From positions 1 to 64,000 of the forward strand of contig PKRJ01000015.1 of the NCBI GenBank assembly GCA_017577365.1: DNA of 64,000 nucleotides. The letters are read 5' to 3'. The translations under genes and the position numbers were made by a program. Below the pieces are notes generated by a model. It ran no database searches, was not told the DNA's origin, and worked only from the letters and a program-made list of their open reading frames with translations. Shown here piece after piece: positions 63,419 through 64,000 of this stretch. The stretch comes from Gammaproteobacteria bacterium. Lineage in GTDB: Bacteria > Pseudomonadota > Gammaproteobacteria > Steroidobacterales > Rariloculaceae. Each line of letters starts with the position of its first letter. The stretch's first letter is position 1.

Positions 63419-64000
63419 TTGCTTGAACGTCCTCGTAAGGGCGAACGATCCCTACTGGTTCACATCGGCTACGGGCGGCCGTGTCACGCCGACGAAACCG
63501 CGGAGTTCGAGGCGCTCGCCGAATCGGCGGGCGCACAGGTCGTCGGAGCGTTGCATGCTCAGCGTGACCGGCCGGATCCGCGCTACTTCCTGGGCTCGGG
63601 CAAGGTAGAAGAACTCGCTCGTCTCGTCAGCGATACGCAAGCGGAGCTGGTGCTCGTCAATCGAGCCTTGTCCGCGAGCCAGGAACGCAACCTCGAGCGA
63701 GCGCTCAAAGCGCGCGTCCTCGACCGTAACGGGCTGATCCTCGATATCTTCGCGCAGCGTGCCGCGAGCTTCGAAGGCAAGCTGCAAGTCGAGCTCGCGC
63801 AGCTCGAGCATCTCTCGACGCGCCTCGTGCGGGGCTGGACCCACCTCGAACGTCAGAAGGGCGGTATCGGGCTCAGGGGACCCGGCGAGACGCAGCTCGA
63901 AACGGACCGGCGGCTGATCGCCAAACGCATCCGCGCGCTGCGCGAACGGCTCGAGCGCGTCGAACGGCAGCGCCAAACCGGCCGCAAGGAAAGGCTCCGA
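63419..64000 (+). CDS. hflX: GTPase HflX, N-terminal part (3'-truncated by window)
   Basis: A ribosome-associated GTPase that can split 70S subunits. The 194 visible codons cover the N-terminal domain (LLVHIGYGRP, DPRYFLGSGKVEEL) and the helical linker with GLRGPGETQLETDRRLI, all diagnostic of HflX. The GTPase domain lies beyond the window. It starts at TTG 63419 with a GGGAG site 6 nt upstream. It belongs to the hfq operon. Confidence 0.93.
   Translation, partial: MLERPRKGERSLLVHIGYGRPCHADETAEFEALAESAGAQVVGALHAQRDRPDPRYFLGSGKVEELARLVSDTQAELVLVNRALSASQERNLERALKARVLDRNGLILDIFAQRAASFEGKLQVELAQLEHLSTRLVRGWTHLERQKGGIGLRGPGETQLETDRRLIAKRIRALRERLERVERQRQTGRKERLR

Overview
This 64 kb window is chromosomal DNA from a GC-rich (about two-thirds G+C by eye) member of the Gammaproteobacteria. 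Several gene orders are typical of that class: rnfABCDGE-nth, metG near an apbC/mrp-type ATPase and dcd, pepA-holC-valS, lptF-lptG beside pepA, and queG-nnr-tsaE-amidase-mutL-miaA-hfq-hflX. I cannot name the genus. Nearly all of the window is a core-type genome with short intergenic gaps and many 4-bp ATGA stop/start overlaps. I see no prophage, insertion sequence, CRISPR array or rRNA operon.

Layout from left to right. 1-1.3 kb: the 3' end of lpdA and a GtrA-like membrane protein. 1.3-9.1 kb (minus): nth, the Rnf/Rsx electron-transport operon and metG. 9.1-15.0 kb (minus): a class V aminotransferase, two PilT-family ATPases and a large HEAT-repeat/serine-threonine kinase fusion. 15.2-21.8 kb: apbC, dcd, a DUF3108 protein with purN and purM, then a divergent unit of DUF2066 protein, CDP-alcohol phosphatidyltransferase and hda. 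21.8-26.2 kb: DUF2069 protein, wrbA, arsC-like gene, a lipoprotein with acylphosphatase, a lytic transglycosylase and proS. 26.3-30.1 kb (plus): pssA, family-4 uracil-DNA glycosylase, rimI and prfC. 30.1-34.1 kb (minus): a MoxR/DUF58/transglutaminase cluster. 34.2-41.6 kb: valS, a small protein, holC and pepA, divergent from lptFG. 41.6-46.4 kb: an RDD membrane protein, a TonB-dependent receptor and a TPR-sulfotransferase.

46.35-46.6 kb is an AT-rich intergenic island with one perfect and four near-perfect DnaA-box 9-mers. 46.6-51.2 kb holds a short TonB-like anchor protein, 5-formyl-THF cyclo-ligase, a small unknown protein, a secreted esterase, trkH and a bactofilin. 51.25-52.33 kb has no convincing gene, contains an AT-rich patch and abuts the 3' end of a tRNA-Glu(CTC) gene. 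52.4-55.5 kb: pcnB, a deoxynucleoside kinase and panC. 55.4-64 kb: queG, then the nnr-to-hflX cluster, with hflX cut by the window end.

The points I would examine first are the HEAT-repeat kinase beside two pilus-retraction ATPases, the DnaA-box island (which lies near a change in prevailing gene orientation), the gene-poor block at the tRNA-Glu 3' end, several genes whose -10 element leaves almost no 5' leader (nnr, mutL, pssA), the coding-like sequence upstream of the first usable start of the TPR-sulfotransferase, and an 11-bp hairpin in the hfq leader.
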